Shown: positions 1-7,358 of the stretch, one piece after another | Numbering within the stretch: position 1 is the first letter of the stretch | Layout: every line of letters starts with the position of its first letter | From: VRUB01 sp046758085 | GTDB lineage: Bacteria > Pseudomonadota > Gammaproteobacteria > Acidiferrobacterales > SPGG2 | Direction of reading: 5' to 3' | DNA length: 12,044 bases | Assembly (NCBI GenBank): GCA_046758085.1 | Contig: JBHHZP010000105.1 | Location: 1 to 12,044 of the forward strand | The notes under the pieces: generated by a model | Told to the model about the DNA's origin: nothing | The model's input: only the letters and a program-made list of their open reading frames with translations | Database searches by the model: none | Position numbers and translations under genes: made by a program

Positions 1-57
1 GTACCTCGCCTTCGGGTGCGAGAACCCGATTAGAATAGCCGCCGGTAGGCGACACCA
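1..57. repeat. Truncated end of an interspersed mosaic repeat (copy C)
   Basis: The first 30 bases are identical to 11808-11837, and the similarity continues to a closing hairpin of the form CGCC-GGTA-GGCG at 40-51. The same closing module ends the repeat blocks at 9457-9472 and 11845-11860. The rest of this copy lies outside the window. It stops about 65 bases before the tRNA promoter. No protein is proposed here. Confidence 0.8.
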
Positions 58-123
58 GCTACTGAAATGGATGGCGTCGGGTACAAGCGATCGACGTTAT
101 TCAAGTACCCGGCAGGTCCCGGG

Positions 124-151
124 TTGACAGCCCATGGGGCCGGCTTAAAAT
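124..151 (+). promoter_or_regulatory. Sigma70-type promoter of the tRNA operon
   Basis: A perfect -35 hexamer TTGACA (124-129) is followed after 16 bases by TAAAAT (146-151), one base off the -10 consensus. Transcription would start near 158, only a few bases before the tRNA-Gly 5' end at 164. This is typical of strong stable-RNA promoters. It is inferred from sequence only. Confidence 0.8.
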
Positions 152-163
152 AGCTGCACAATC

Positions 164-239
<76 letters not shown>

Positions 240-250
240 GTTCTTACGGC

Positions 251-289
251 GGGGAAGGCGCGACAATAGAAGGGGCGCTTCCCCTTTTT
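251..289 (+). terminator. Terminator-like hairpin between tRNA-Gly and tRNA-Cys
   Basis: The arm 251-261 pairs with 275-284 in a GC-rich 10-bp stem with one bulged G. Five T residues (285-289) follow directly. This is the form of an intrinsic terminator, yet it sits inside a tRNA operon. It could act as an attenuator giving more tRNA-Gly than Cys/Leu, or as a processing signal. A second small palindrome follows at 298-312 (stem CGACGC/GCGTCG). Confidence 0.55.
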
Positions 290-317
290 ATTGTGATCGA
301 CGCGATGCGTCGCATTT

Positions 318-391
318 GGCTGGGTGGCAGAGTGGTTATGCAGCGGCCTGCAAAGCCGTGTACGCCGGTTCGATTCCGACCCCAGCCTCCA
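318..391 (+). tRNA. cysT: tRNA-Cys(GCA)
   Basis: A 74-nt cloverleaf with encoded CCA (389-391). The acceptor stem GGCTGGG pairs with CCCAGCC, the anticodon loop reads CTGCAAA, and the T-loop contains GTTCGATTC. It is the middle gene of the cluster, 78 bases after tRNA-Gly and 60 before tRNA-Leu. The symbol follows synteny with E. coli. Confidence 0.96.
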
Positions 392-451
392 TTTCCTTCC
401 TGCTGCAACCAACAAGGTAATCTATTACACTAACCCCGCTATTCCACACTC

Positions 452-851
452 GCCCGGGTGGCGGAATTGGTAGACGCAAGGGACTTAACTAGGTCACTGA
501 GCACCTAGGTCGGAAACGCCTAGCGTGAATGGAGTCAAATTCGGGGAAGCCTCAGCACGTGATGGTGGTGGTAATCCCGAGCTAAGCCTTGGCGCGCCTA
601 TTGTTCGATAAGTCGGAATCAGGCCGCCACAGAAAGCAAAGAAACCGTAGCTTCATATCTTGCTAGCGCCAAGGAAAGTGTAGAGACTTGACGGCTCCTG
701 CCTACTTCGTAGTGTTGTTCTGCGATACGGTAAAGAGAAAGTCCAGACCACAAATGCGCCTTTAGGAAATAGGCGCAGCAGCGAAAGCTGTAGTTGGTAA
801 GAAAATCCCTTGGCTTCGGCCGTGCCGGTTCGAGTCCGGCCCCGGGCACCA
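452..851 (+). tRNA. leuZ: tRNA-Leu(UAA) interrupted by a group I intron
   Basis: Exon 1 is 452-486 and exon 2 is 802-851, with CCA encoded at 849-851. Joined, they give an 85-nt class II tRNA. The acceptor stem GCCCGGG pairs with CCCGGGC. The D-arm starts GCGGAATTGGTAGACGC. The anticodon stem AGGGA/TCCCT closes the loop CTTAAAA. The variable arm is GGC-TTCG-GCC, and the T-arm is GCCGG/CCGGC around TTCGAGT. The anticodon TAA is split after its first base: T34 is position 486 and A35 is position 802. Without removal of 487-801 no functional tRNA could fold, so splicing should be required. Spliced, it matches E. coli leuZ closely in layout. It is the last gene of the Gly-Cys-Leu cluster. Confidence 0.93.
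487..801 (+). ncRNA. Group I (IC3-like) self-splicing intron in tRNA-Leu(UAA)
   Basis: A 315-nt intron ending in G801 (omega-G). Core elements in order: P3 5' strand 531-536; P at 538-552; Q at 573-588, with P4 pairing TCGGG (541-545) to CCCGA (576-580); P6, a perfect 9-bp helix 587-595/666-674; R at 678-694; P3 3' strand 693-698 (six pairs with 531-536, one wobble); P7 GACT (685-688)/AGTC (740-743); S at 731-745; P9-type helix 755-761/771-777; a hairpin with GAAA tetraloop, 779-790. P, Q, R and S closely resemble, from memory, those of the cyanobacterial tRNA-Leu(UAA) intron. P1 is ambiguous: the internal guide may be GAG at 499-501 or AGGTC at 491-495. There is no room for a homing endonuclease. 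The P6 arm is enlarged and branched, with inner hairpins near 596-624 and 635-664. Confidence 0.92.
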
Positions 852-1082
852 TCATCTTGGCAGAACTACACGTTCGAAACGTATTCGACCGCTTTCCGCC
901 GAAACATCCATACCGAGGCTAGCATACGAAACGGCAATGATATATCGACCTTCGGATCCAATGACGCACATACGCTGGGGTCGTTTGCACGTAATGAACG
1001 TCGAGTAGAGAAGAATTGCCGTGTAGGCAAATCTTGGCGCCGTGTTTCATGCCAACTAAGGGGTCGATCGCAGGCGCAGCCA
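852..1082. other. Gap after the tRNA operon, no feature recognised
   Basis: I see no convincing gene, RNA or intrinsic terminator here. The short open frames are overlaps without a ribosome binding site or family likeness. A 5-bp palindrome lies near 868-880 but lacks a T run. The minus-strand ankyrin gene ends at 1083, so transcription from the two sides converges here. Confidence 0.5.
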
Positions 1083-1727
1083 CTACGCCGCTCTGGCACC
1101 GGCATCCTTGAGGAGATCAGCGGCGCGCGTGAACCCGCCCTCGTTGGCAAGACTCAGCGCAGTGTGGCCCTCATTGTCGACCACGGCGACGTCTGCGCCA
1201 CCGTCCAACAAGACTTTCACCAAATCCGAATAACCCTTCGCCGCCGCCACCATCAACGCCGTTTGCCCCTTTCTGTCCTGGGCATTCACATTGACGCCTG
1301 CTTTCAGCAGCTGTTGCGCCACAGACACATGTCCACGGGCGACCGCGTTAAGTAATGCAATCGCTCCATGCACACGTTGGGTGGGAGTCGTTGGCTCCAG
1401 ACCCGTCGGTAGCTTGAACAGTCGGCTGGTGAGCGAGACCACCACCATAGCCACGAGTGCAAAAAGCATAATATCGCGGTTGATGTTGAGCTCGTTGGCG
1501 ATTTCCGCCGGTAAGTTGGCGCCCACAGTCAAGATAGCCACAACCAGGATCAGGGTGAATTTGAGGTAACGCACCAGGGAAATACCGACAAGTGCGATCA
1601 GCCCACCGAGCAAAAAGCGGCGGTCGATACTCCATTTTTCTGCAAACTCCGCCGGGAGATTGGCCCCAATGCTCATGAGTGTCACGGCCGCCACGAGCCC
1701 CCATTCCCGTAACCATTTTCTTGCCAT
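1083..1727 (-). CDS. Membrane protein with duplicated hydrophobic module and C-terminal ankyrin repeats
   Basis: 214 residues. The N-terminal half (about 10-105) is two tandem 48-residue copies of one module, at 10-57 and 58-105. Each has a hydrophobic stretch, the identical motif GANLPAE, a polar segment with I-x-R, a second hydrophobic helix and a basic end. This predicts up to four membrane segments with the C-terminus in the cytoplasm. Residues about 118-214 form about three ankyrin repeats, with the typical TALMVAAAKGYSDLVKVLLDGGADV pattern shown here only in part by its landmarks: TAL near 156, LLDGGADV near 173, TAL near 189. Ankyrin repeats mediate protein contacts, so the likely role is a membrane-anchored binding scaffold; the partner is unknown. 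ATG at 1725-1727 is chosen because GAGG lies seven bases upstream on the minus strand. It is divergent from the glycosidase gene. No specific family name is recognised for the membrane module. Confidence 0.85.
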   Translation of the reverse strand: MARKWLREWGLVAAVTLMSIGANLPAEFAEKWSIDRRFLLGGLIALVGISLVRYLKFTLILVVAILTVGANLPAEIANELNINRDIMLFALVAMVVVSLTSRLFKLPTGLEPTTPTQRVHGAIALLNAVARGHVSVAQQLLKAGVNVNAQDRKGQTALMVAAAKGYSDLVKVLLDGGADVAVVDNEGHTALSLANEGGFTRAADLLKDAGARAA

Positions 1728-2048
1728 TTACCCGCCTCAGGTGGACCGCCGGGGCCCGTCACGTTGCATGGCCTAACCCCGACCCACTTGCATCGGTGAA
1801 ATACCTCGAAATCGCCAAGACTACCGCCGAGCGCGCTGGCCTGACGATCGTATAGAGATGACCCCGAAATCGGTCATGATACGTCACTCACAGATTCTTG
1901 GCTGCCTTCTCCTTAGTGTAGACACTTAGACCCGGGGCAGGAACTGGCCCATAGCAAAGGGCACATTCCGGGCCTCCTGGGCACAGCGGCTTGATCGAAA
2001 GCGCGTGCCTGGGGAACATACCGAAGCCGTGCGCAACCAAGAGGTATT
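1728..2048. other. Divergent intergenic region
   Basis: This 321-base gap separates the minus-strand ankyrin gene from the plus-strand GH15 gene and must hold promoters for both. No strong sigma70 pair is visible. TTGATC at 1991-1996 has only a poor -10 partner near 2015-2020. A small palindrome (AGTGT/ACACT) lies near 1915-1926. AAGAGG at about 2039-2044 is the ribosome binding site for the gene starting at 2049. Confidence 0.5.
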
Positions 2049-4715
2049 ATGTACAAGAAAATTAGCGACTACGGCGTCATCGGCAACCTGCACTCCGTCG
2101 CCCTGGTGGGCCTGGATGGCTCCATCGACTGGTTGTGTCTCCCGTACATCGACTCGCCGAGTGTCTTTGGCGCCTTGCTCGATGATGACAAGGCCGGGCG
2201 TTTTCGCGTATCTCCACCCGGCGCGTTTGACTCTGTCGCCGAATATCTCCCCGACACCAACGTGCTCAGGACGCGCTTCAGGACGCGCACCGGCATCATG
2301 CAGGTCACGGATTTTATGCCCGTCCTTTATACCGGCGAGGGCGAGTGGGAGGAAGAGCGCCAGGAACTATACCGCCTGGTCGAGGTCGTCCGGGGTACGG
2401 TCGAGGTTGCACTCGTGTTCGAGCCCCGCTTCGACTATGCCCGCGCCCGGACCACACTCGAAGAGCACGATGGCACCATCATAGCCAAAGGCAATGGGGA
2501 ACGGCTCGTCCTTTGTTCGACACGCAAGCTCGAAGCCTACGAGCATAGCTGTCGTGCGCAATGGACCTTGTCGGAAGGAGAGCGCGTCTGGTTGCACGTT
2601 GGCCATGGTGTGGACGCACTGGCCAAGATCGATCCGGCCAAGGCCCAAGGCGCCCTGCGTGCGACCGAGGGCTACTGGCGCACCTGGTTGAAGAAGAGCG
2701 AGACCGGTCGCAGCCAAAGCCTGGGGCACTATCAGGCCATGGTTGACCGATCCGCACTGGTATTGAAGCTGCTTTATTACGAACCGACAGGCGCCATTGC
2801 CGCGGCGGCGACGACATCGCTTCCCGAGGAGATCGGCGGTGTAAGGAATTGGGACTACCGCTTCACGTGGGTGCGGGACACATCGTTTACCTTACAGGCG
2901 CTGTTTAACCTCGGACATCTTTCCGAGACCCAAGGTTATCTGCGCTGGACCGAAAAGTTGATCGCCGAGCATGGCGCCGGAACGATGCAAATCATGTACG
3001 GGTTGCGCGGGGAGCGCGAGCTGCCGGAACAGACACTGTCACACCTGGACGGGTACAAGGGCTCAAAGCCCGTACGCATCGGAAATGGTGCGGCTAAGCA
3101 GAAACAGCTTGATATCTATGGCGAGATCATGGACGCCGCACTCAAGCTTTCTGACTACGTCGGCAAGATCGATGCCGGGCTGTGGCCATTCTTACGCGAC
3201 ATCTGTAATTACGTCGTCGAGCATTGGCACGATCGGGATTCCGGCATCTGGGAGGTCCGGGGCGGACCATACCATTTCGTGTACTCCAAGGTAATGTGCT
3301 GGGTAGCGCTCGACCGCGGTCTCACCATTGCACACCGCTACGGTTTCCCTTGCGACAGCGAGTTATGGCAGCAAACCCGCGAACTCATCAAGGCCGAGGT
3401 ACTGCAACAAGGATGGAGTGATGAGAAACAGTCCTTCGTTCAACACTACGAGACCGATACCCTGGATGCCAGTAACCTGTTGATACCCATTATGGGGTTC
3501 TTGCCGTTCGATGACCCCCGTGTCGTCTCGACGATTGAGGCGATTCACCGCGAGCTCGGCCATGGTGGATTTCTGTATCGTTACCGGACAGCGGACGGGT
3601 TGCCAGGCGAGGAAGGCACTTTCCTACTCTGCGCGTTCTGGCTAATCGAATGTCTCATCGGTCTCAAACGCCTGAACGAAGCCGAAGTGCTGCTCCGGCG
3701 TATGGAAGGAATTTCCAACCACGTGGGGCTTTTTGCTGAGGAGTACGATGTCAAATGGAATGATGCGCTAGGGAATTTTCCGCAGGCCTTCACCCACATC
3801 GGCTTCATTAATAGTGTGATCAATCTGTGTCAGGCGCGAAGTTCCGAGACCGCCGCCCCCGCGGAAAGTGATGCCGACGTATCAAGGTGGCAACTCCTGC
3901 TGACCAACAAGATTGTACTGAACGATGGAGCACCGCTGACGCAGATCGCAGCGAAGGAAATCGCACCTGAGCTGAAGAAGTCAATGAATATTCTTCGCGG
4001 CGCATTTTTCGATACCAGGCGCGGCCGTGTGGCCTACGAGCAGATGCGCAAGTCCAGAGCTTACGAGGACTACTTGAAGCTGAGCTACACCTTGAAGCTC
4101 ATGGATCCGGCTATCCTCACCACACGCGAGGAGCGACTGGCGTTCTGGATCAACCTTTACAATGTGATTGTGATTCATGCCGTCATCGCGCTCGGTATCA
4201 GAGACTCGGTCAAGGAGGTGCGCAACTTCTTCCGTCGCGTGCAATATCAGGTGGGCGAGCTGTTCTTCACGCCGGACGACATCGAGCATGGGATCCTGCG
4301 TGGCAATCGTCGCCCACCCAATGCCTTGTTCCGCGTGTTCCGCAGCGGCGACGAACGGCATCGGCTTCTGATAGAGCCCATTGATCCGCGTATCCACTTC
4401 ACGCTCGTGTGCGCATCGGCCTCGTGCCCGCCTATAGAAGTCTACACGGCGGAGAATCTGGAGCACGAGCTCAGGCTGGCGGGGGAGACCTTCCTGAATG
4501 CCGGTGGCATCATCATCGATAAGCGGGCCAACCGCGTGTCGCTGTCTCGCATCTTCAAGTGGTATCGGGATGACTTTGGCGGCAGCACGGCCGCCGTGCT
4601 AGGGTTTATCGCTCCGTTCATGTACGAGGAGGGGGATCGGCAATATCTTAATAATGATACGGCAAATGTGCGGATCGAGTACCAGGACTACGACTGGCGA
4701 CTGAACCGATATTGA
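2049..4715 (+). CDS. GH15 glucoamylase/trehalase-like glycoside hydrolase fused to DUF547
   Basis: 888 residues. Residues 1-597 look like a complete bacterial GH15 protein of usual length (about 600). It starts with the trehalase-like N-terminal signature (YGVIGNLHSVALVGLDGSIDW, landmarks at 8-28), followed by an (alpha/alpha)6 catalytic region. RNWDYRFTWVRD is at 266-277. WEVRGGP at 401-407 holds the probable general acid Glu402, and PGEEGTF at 519-525 the probable base Glu521 or Glu522. Such enzymes release glucose from alpha-glucans or trehalose; the substrate cannot be decided here. After a linker (about 598-615), residues about 620-880 match DUF547, with LAFWINLYN (697-705), FTLVCASASCPP (784-795), RIFKWYRDDFG (834-844) and YDWRLN (881-886). 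DUF547 has no settled function that I know. There is no signal peptide, so it is probably cytoplasmic. AAGAGG lies about four bases before the ATG. The frame is continuous through the junction. Confidence 0.92.
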   Translation: MYKKISDYGVIGNLHSVALVGLDGSIDWLCLPYIDSPSVFGALLDDDKAGRFRVSPPGAFDSVAEYLPDTNVLRTRFRTRTGIMQVTDFMPVLYTGEGEWEEERQELYRLVEVVRGTVEVALVFEPRFDYARARTTLEEHDGTIIAKGNGERLVLCSTRKLEAYEHSCRAQWTLSEGERVWLHVGHGVDALAKIDPAKAQGALRATEGYWRTWLKKSETGRSQSLGHYQAMVDRSALVLKLLYYEPTGAIAAAATTSLPEEIGGVRNWDYRFTWVRDTSFTLQALFNLGHLSETQGYLRWTEKLIAEHGAGTMQIMYGLRGERELPEQTLSHLDGYKGSKPVRIGNGAAKQKQLDIYGEIMDAALKLSDYVGKIDAGLWPFLRDICNYVVEHWHDRDSGIWEVRGGPYHFVYSKVMCWVALDRGLTIAHRYGFPCDSELWQQTRELIKAEVLQQGWSDEKQSFVQHYETDTLDASNLLIPIMGFLPFDDPRVVSTIEAIHRELGHGGFLYRYRTADGLPGEEGTFLLCAFWLIECLIGLKRLNEAEVLLRRMEGISNHVGLFAEEYDVKWNDALGNFPQAFTHIGFINSVINLCQARSSETAAPAESDADVSRWQLLLTNKIVLNDGAPLTQIAAKEIAPELKKSMNILRGAFFDTRRGRVAYEQMRKSRAYEDYLKLSYTLKLMDPAILTTREERLAFWINLYNVIVIHAVIALGIRDSVKEVRNFFRRVQYQVGELFFTPDDIEHGILRGNRRPPNALFRVFRSGDERHRLLIEPIDPRIHFTLVCASASCPPIEVYTAENLEHELRLAGETFLNAGGIIIDKRANRVSLSRIFKWYRDDFGGSTAAVLGFIAPFMYEEGDRQYLNNDTANVRIEYQDYDWRLNRY

Positions 4716-4939
4716 GACGCGTTCACAGCGCGCTGGCACCAACGTACCGCGCACCGTGCACACCGTAATCAGACGCTGCCGCTTCCGCATATCCGCTCAC
4801 ACTGGTATAAGCACTGTTCGGGAGGAGACACCATCCACGGCGTTAGCACAACGCGCTGGCACGATTGGTGCCCGAGCGAGTGGCGGCCTGAATCGAGGTC
4901 GCCGGCCACGCGAGCGAGAGCAACTATAAGGAACACCGG
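4716..4939. other. Intergenic gap with a repeated 11-mer
   Basis: CGCGCTGGCAC occurs at 4729-4739 and again at 4852-4862. GGCACCAA (4735-4742) is also the reverse complement of TTGGTGCC (4865-4872), so the ends of the gap could pair. TAAGGA at 4927-4932 is the ribosome binding site of the next gene. No clear promoter or intrinsic terminator is seen. Confidence 0.45.
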
Positions 4940-7135
4940 GTGAAAACGAGAAAACTTTTGCTCGTAGCGATGATTGTGGCATTGATCATCGCTTTTTTTA
5001 CGTTCGATCTGGGCCAGTTCTTGAGCCTGGAGTACTTCAAGGCGCAACAATCAAGCATTATGGCCCACTACCATGCCAATCCATGGCGGGTGGTGCTGCT
5101 CTACTTCACCGTCTATGTGGCGGTCACCGGCCTGTCGTTACCCGGCGCCGCGCTCATGACGCTTGTGGGCGGGGCTCTCTTCGGGTTGCTGTGGGGCACC
5201 GTGATCATCTCGTTTGCCTCCACGATCGGCGCCACGCTTGCGTTTCTGGTGTCTCGCTTCCTGTTGTATGACTGGGTGCAGAGCAAGTTCGGTGAGCGAT
5301 TAACCACCATTAACGAAGGTGTGAAAAAAGACGGCGCCTTCTATCTGTTTACGCTGCGGCTCGTCCCCGCATTTCCATTCTTTGTTATCAATCTTCTTAT
5401 GGGGCTGACCCCCATACGCGTGCTGACGTTCTACCTTGTTAGTCAGGTCGGGATGTTCCCCGGCACTATTGTCTACGTGAACGCGGGCACGCAGATCGCC
5501 AAGATCGAAAGCCTGAGCGGGATCCTGTCGCCGGGACTGATCGTCTCCTTCACGCTGCTGGGTATTTTCCCACTGTTCGCCAAGAAAGTGGTGGACTTCA
5601 TGAAGGCGCGCAAGGTGCTGCGTAATTATTCCAAACCGAAGGCGTTTGATCGCAATCTGGTCGTAATCGGTGCAGGCTCCGCCGGGCTGGTTACGGCCTT
5701 AATTGCCGCCGCAGTCAAGGCTAAGGTCACGCTCATTGAAAAAAACAAGATGGGCGGTGAGTGTCTGAATCTCGGTTGCGTGCCATCCAAGACCCTGATC
5801 CGTTCGGCCAGGTTCCTCGCGCATATTCGCCGCGCCAAAGAGTTCGGATTCAAGTCCGCTAGCGCCGATTTCGATTTTGCCGAGGTGATGGAACGGGTGC
5901 AACGAGTGATCAGGACGATCGCGCCCCACGACTCGGTGGAACGCTACACCGAGCTGGGCGTGGACGTGATCCTGGGCGAGGCTAGAATCACCTCGCCGTA
6001 CACCGTCGAGGTAAACGGTGAGACACTCACCACCCGCAACATAGTGATCGCCACGGGCGGCGAGCCGTTCGCGCCGCCGATCCCTGGCATCGAGGATATC
6101 GGTTATCTGACCTCGGACACGGTGTGGGAGCTGCGCAAGCTCCCCAAGCGCCTGGTGGTGTTGGGTGGAGGCGCGATCGGCAGTGAGCTCACACAGGCCT
6201 TCGCGCGTTTCGGCAGCGAGGTGACGCAGGTGGAAATGCTGTCGCGTATCCTGGTGCGCGAGGATCCTGAGATCTCTGCCATGGTCACGAAACGCTTTCG
6301 TGCCGAGGGCATCGACGTGCGCGTCGACCATCGCGCCAAGGAGTTCCGCACCGAAAAGGGCCGAAAGGTGCTCATCTGTGAGTACAGGGGCCAGGATGTG
6401 CGGATCGAGTTCGATGAGCTGCTGGTGGCGGTCGGGCGGGTCGCGCGTACCCAGGGCTATGGGCTTGAGAAGCTGGGGATCGGCGTAACCCAGGGCCGCA
6501 CGGTCGAGGTGAACGAGTACTTGCAGACAATTTACCCTAACATCTATGTCTGTGGCGACGCCGCTGGACCGTATCAGTTCACGCACATGGCCGCGCACCA
6601 GGCGTGGTTTGCGGCAGTGAATGCCCTGTTCGGCAGCTTTAAGAAGTTCAGAGTGGACTACTCGGTGGTCCCATGGGCCACGTTTACCGACCCCGAGGTG
6701 GCCCGGGTTGGCTTGAACGAACAGGACGCCAAGGAGAAGGGTATCGCGTACGAGGTCACAACCTATGGCATCGACGATCTCGATCGCGCCATCACCGATG
6801 AGGAGGCACACGGCGTGGTCAAGGTTCTCACCGTGCCGGGCAAGGACAAGATTCTAGGCGCCACGATTGTGGGCGAGCATGCCGGCGATATCATCGCCGA
6901 GTACGTGGCGGCCATGCGCCATGGCCTGGGGCTTAACAAGATTCTCGGCACCATCCACATCTACCCCACGTTTGCCGAAGCCAACAAGTTCGCGGCGGGG
7001 GAGTGGAAAAAGGCGCATGCGCCGCAAGGCGTCTTGCGCTGGCTCGAGCGTTACCACGCCTGGCGCCGTGGTAGGTCCCCCTCACCCGCGTCCTCTCCCA
7101 TATCGGGAGGGGGTCAGGGAAAACCGAAAAACTGA
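4940..7135 (+). CDS. TVP38/TMEM64 (DedA/VTT) membrane domain fused to FAD-dependent disulfide reductase
   Basis: 731 residues. Residues 1-225 form a VTT/SNARE-associated membrane domain: a hydrophobic helix at 6-23 and further segments near 50-110, 130-160 and 195-215, with GGALFGLLWG (77-86) and LRLVPAFPFF (139-148) typical of the family. Residues 236-700 form a class I pyridine nucleotide-disulfide reductase: FAD motif GAGSAG (244-249), redox pair Cys275/Cys280 in GGECLNLGC, NAD(P) motif GGGAIG (409-414), second FAD motif GDAAG (539-543), then the dimerisation domain. The usual active-site His before Pro is Tyr675 (HIYPTFAE), a mercuric-reductase-like feature, but MerA's N-terminal metal-binding domain and C-terminal Cys pair are absent. 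This fusion architecture is, to my knowledge, already known in proteobacteria. The role is probably membrane-tethered electron or thiol redox; the substrate is unknown. The GTG start is supported by TAAGGA seven bases upstream. The last ~20 residues (711-731) are read from a REP-like repeat. Confidence 0.93.
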   Translation: MKTRKLLLVAMIVALIIAFFTFDLGQFLSLEYFKAQQSSIMAHYHANPWRVVLLYFTVYVAVTGLSLPGAALMTLVGGALFGLLWGTVIISFASTIGATLAFLVSRFLLYDWVQSKFGERLTTINEGVKKDGAFYLFTLRLVPAFPFFVINLLMGLTPIRVLTFYLVSQVGMFPGTIVYVNAGTQIAKIESLSGILSPGLIVSFTLLGIFPLFAKKVVDFMKARKVLRNYSKPKAFDRNLVVIGAGSAGLVTALIAAAVKAKVTLIEKNKMGGECLNLGCVPSKTLIRSARFLAHIRRAKEFGFKSASADFDFAEVMERVQRVIRTIAPHDSVERYTELGVDVILGEARITSPYTVEVNGETLTTRNIVIATGGEPFAPPIPGIEDIGYLTSDTVWELRKLPKRLVVLGGGAIGSELTQAFARFGSEVTQVEMLSRILVREDPEISAMVTKRFRAEGIDVRVDHRAKEFRTEKGRKVLICEYRGQDVRIEFDELLVAVGRVARTQGYGLEKLGIGVTQGRTVEVNEYLQTIYPNIYVCGDAAGPYQFTHMAAHQAWFAAVNALFGSFKKFRVDYSVVPWATFTDPEVARVGLNEQDAKEKGIAYEVTTYGIDDLDRAITDEEAHGVVKVLTVPGKDKILGATIVGEHAGDIIAEYVAAMRHGLGLNKILGTIHIYPTFAEANKFAAGEWKKAHAPQGVLRWLERYHAWRRGRSPSPASSPISGGGQGKPKN
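7075..7120. repeat. REP-like palindrome overlapping the end of the reductase gene
   Basis: The arm 7091-7099 pairs with 7105-7113 (nine pairs, two of them G-T) around a five-base loop. Outer C-rich and G-rich flanks (CCCCCTCACCC / GGGTCAGGG) could extend it. This CCCTC...GAGGG layout is common in gammaproteobacterial intergenic repeats and resembles the element at 7359-7400. It encodes the low-complexity C-terminal tail of the preceding protein. It may also stop transcription or protect the mRNA end. Confidence 0.65.
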
Positions 7136-7138
7136 AAT

Positions 7139-7171
7139 CCCACCCCAACCGTCCCCATAAAGGGGGAGCGA
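7139..7171. repeat. Second short C-rich/G-rich palindrome
   Basis: A CCCACCCCAACC flank is followed by a TCCCC (7152-7156) / GGGGA (7163-7167) stem-loop. It lies just after the stop codon at 7135 and looks like part of the same type of repeat cluster. It could help end transcription, but no T run follows. Confidence 0.4.
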
Positions 7172-7358
7172 AGTAGCGAGGAACGATGTAATTTCGGCGG
7201 AGCTGGAAGACGAGAATGAGCATGACTAACTAAACGAAGTCAGGGCCACAAAAAAGGTCTTGGCGCTCCTCGTGGATCGAGTTGTGCTAGAGTCTCGCGG
7301 CAACCGGAGTGAACAAAGTAGGCATTTTGCAAGATCGTATTGGATGACTTTCCGTTTT

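Noticed and set aside
487..801. Possible homing endonuclease or maturase in the intron
   Set aside because: The intron is only 315 nt and no frame with LAGLIDADG or similar motifs is present.
866..1150. Small minus-strand and plus-strand frames in the gap after tRNA-Leu
   Set aside because: They overlap the ankyrin gene end or repeat-free GC-rich DNA, and have no ribosome binding site or recognisable motif.
1991..2020. Sigma70 promoter for the GH15 gene (TTGATC with a poor -10)
   Set aside because: The -10 region does not resemble the consensus, so it was not called as a feature.
5699..6811. 370-residue minus-strand open frame
   Set aside because: It is antisense to the conserved reductase domain and is a shadow of GC-rich codons, with His/Arg/Asp-rich composition and no recognisable fold.
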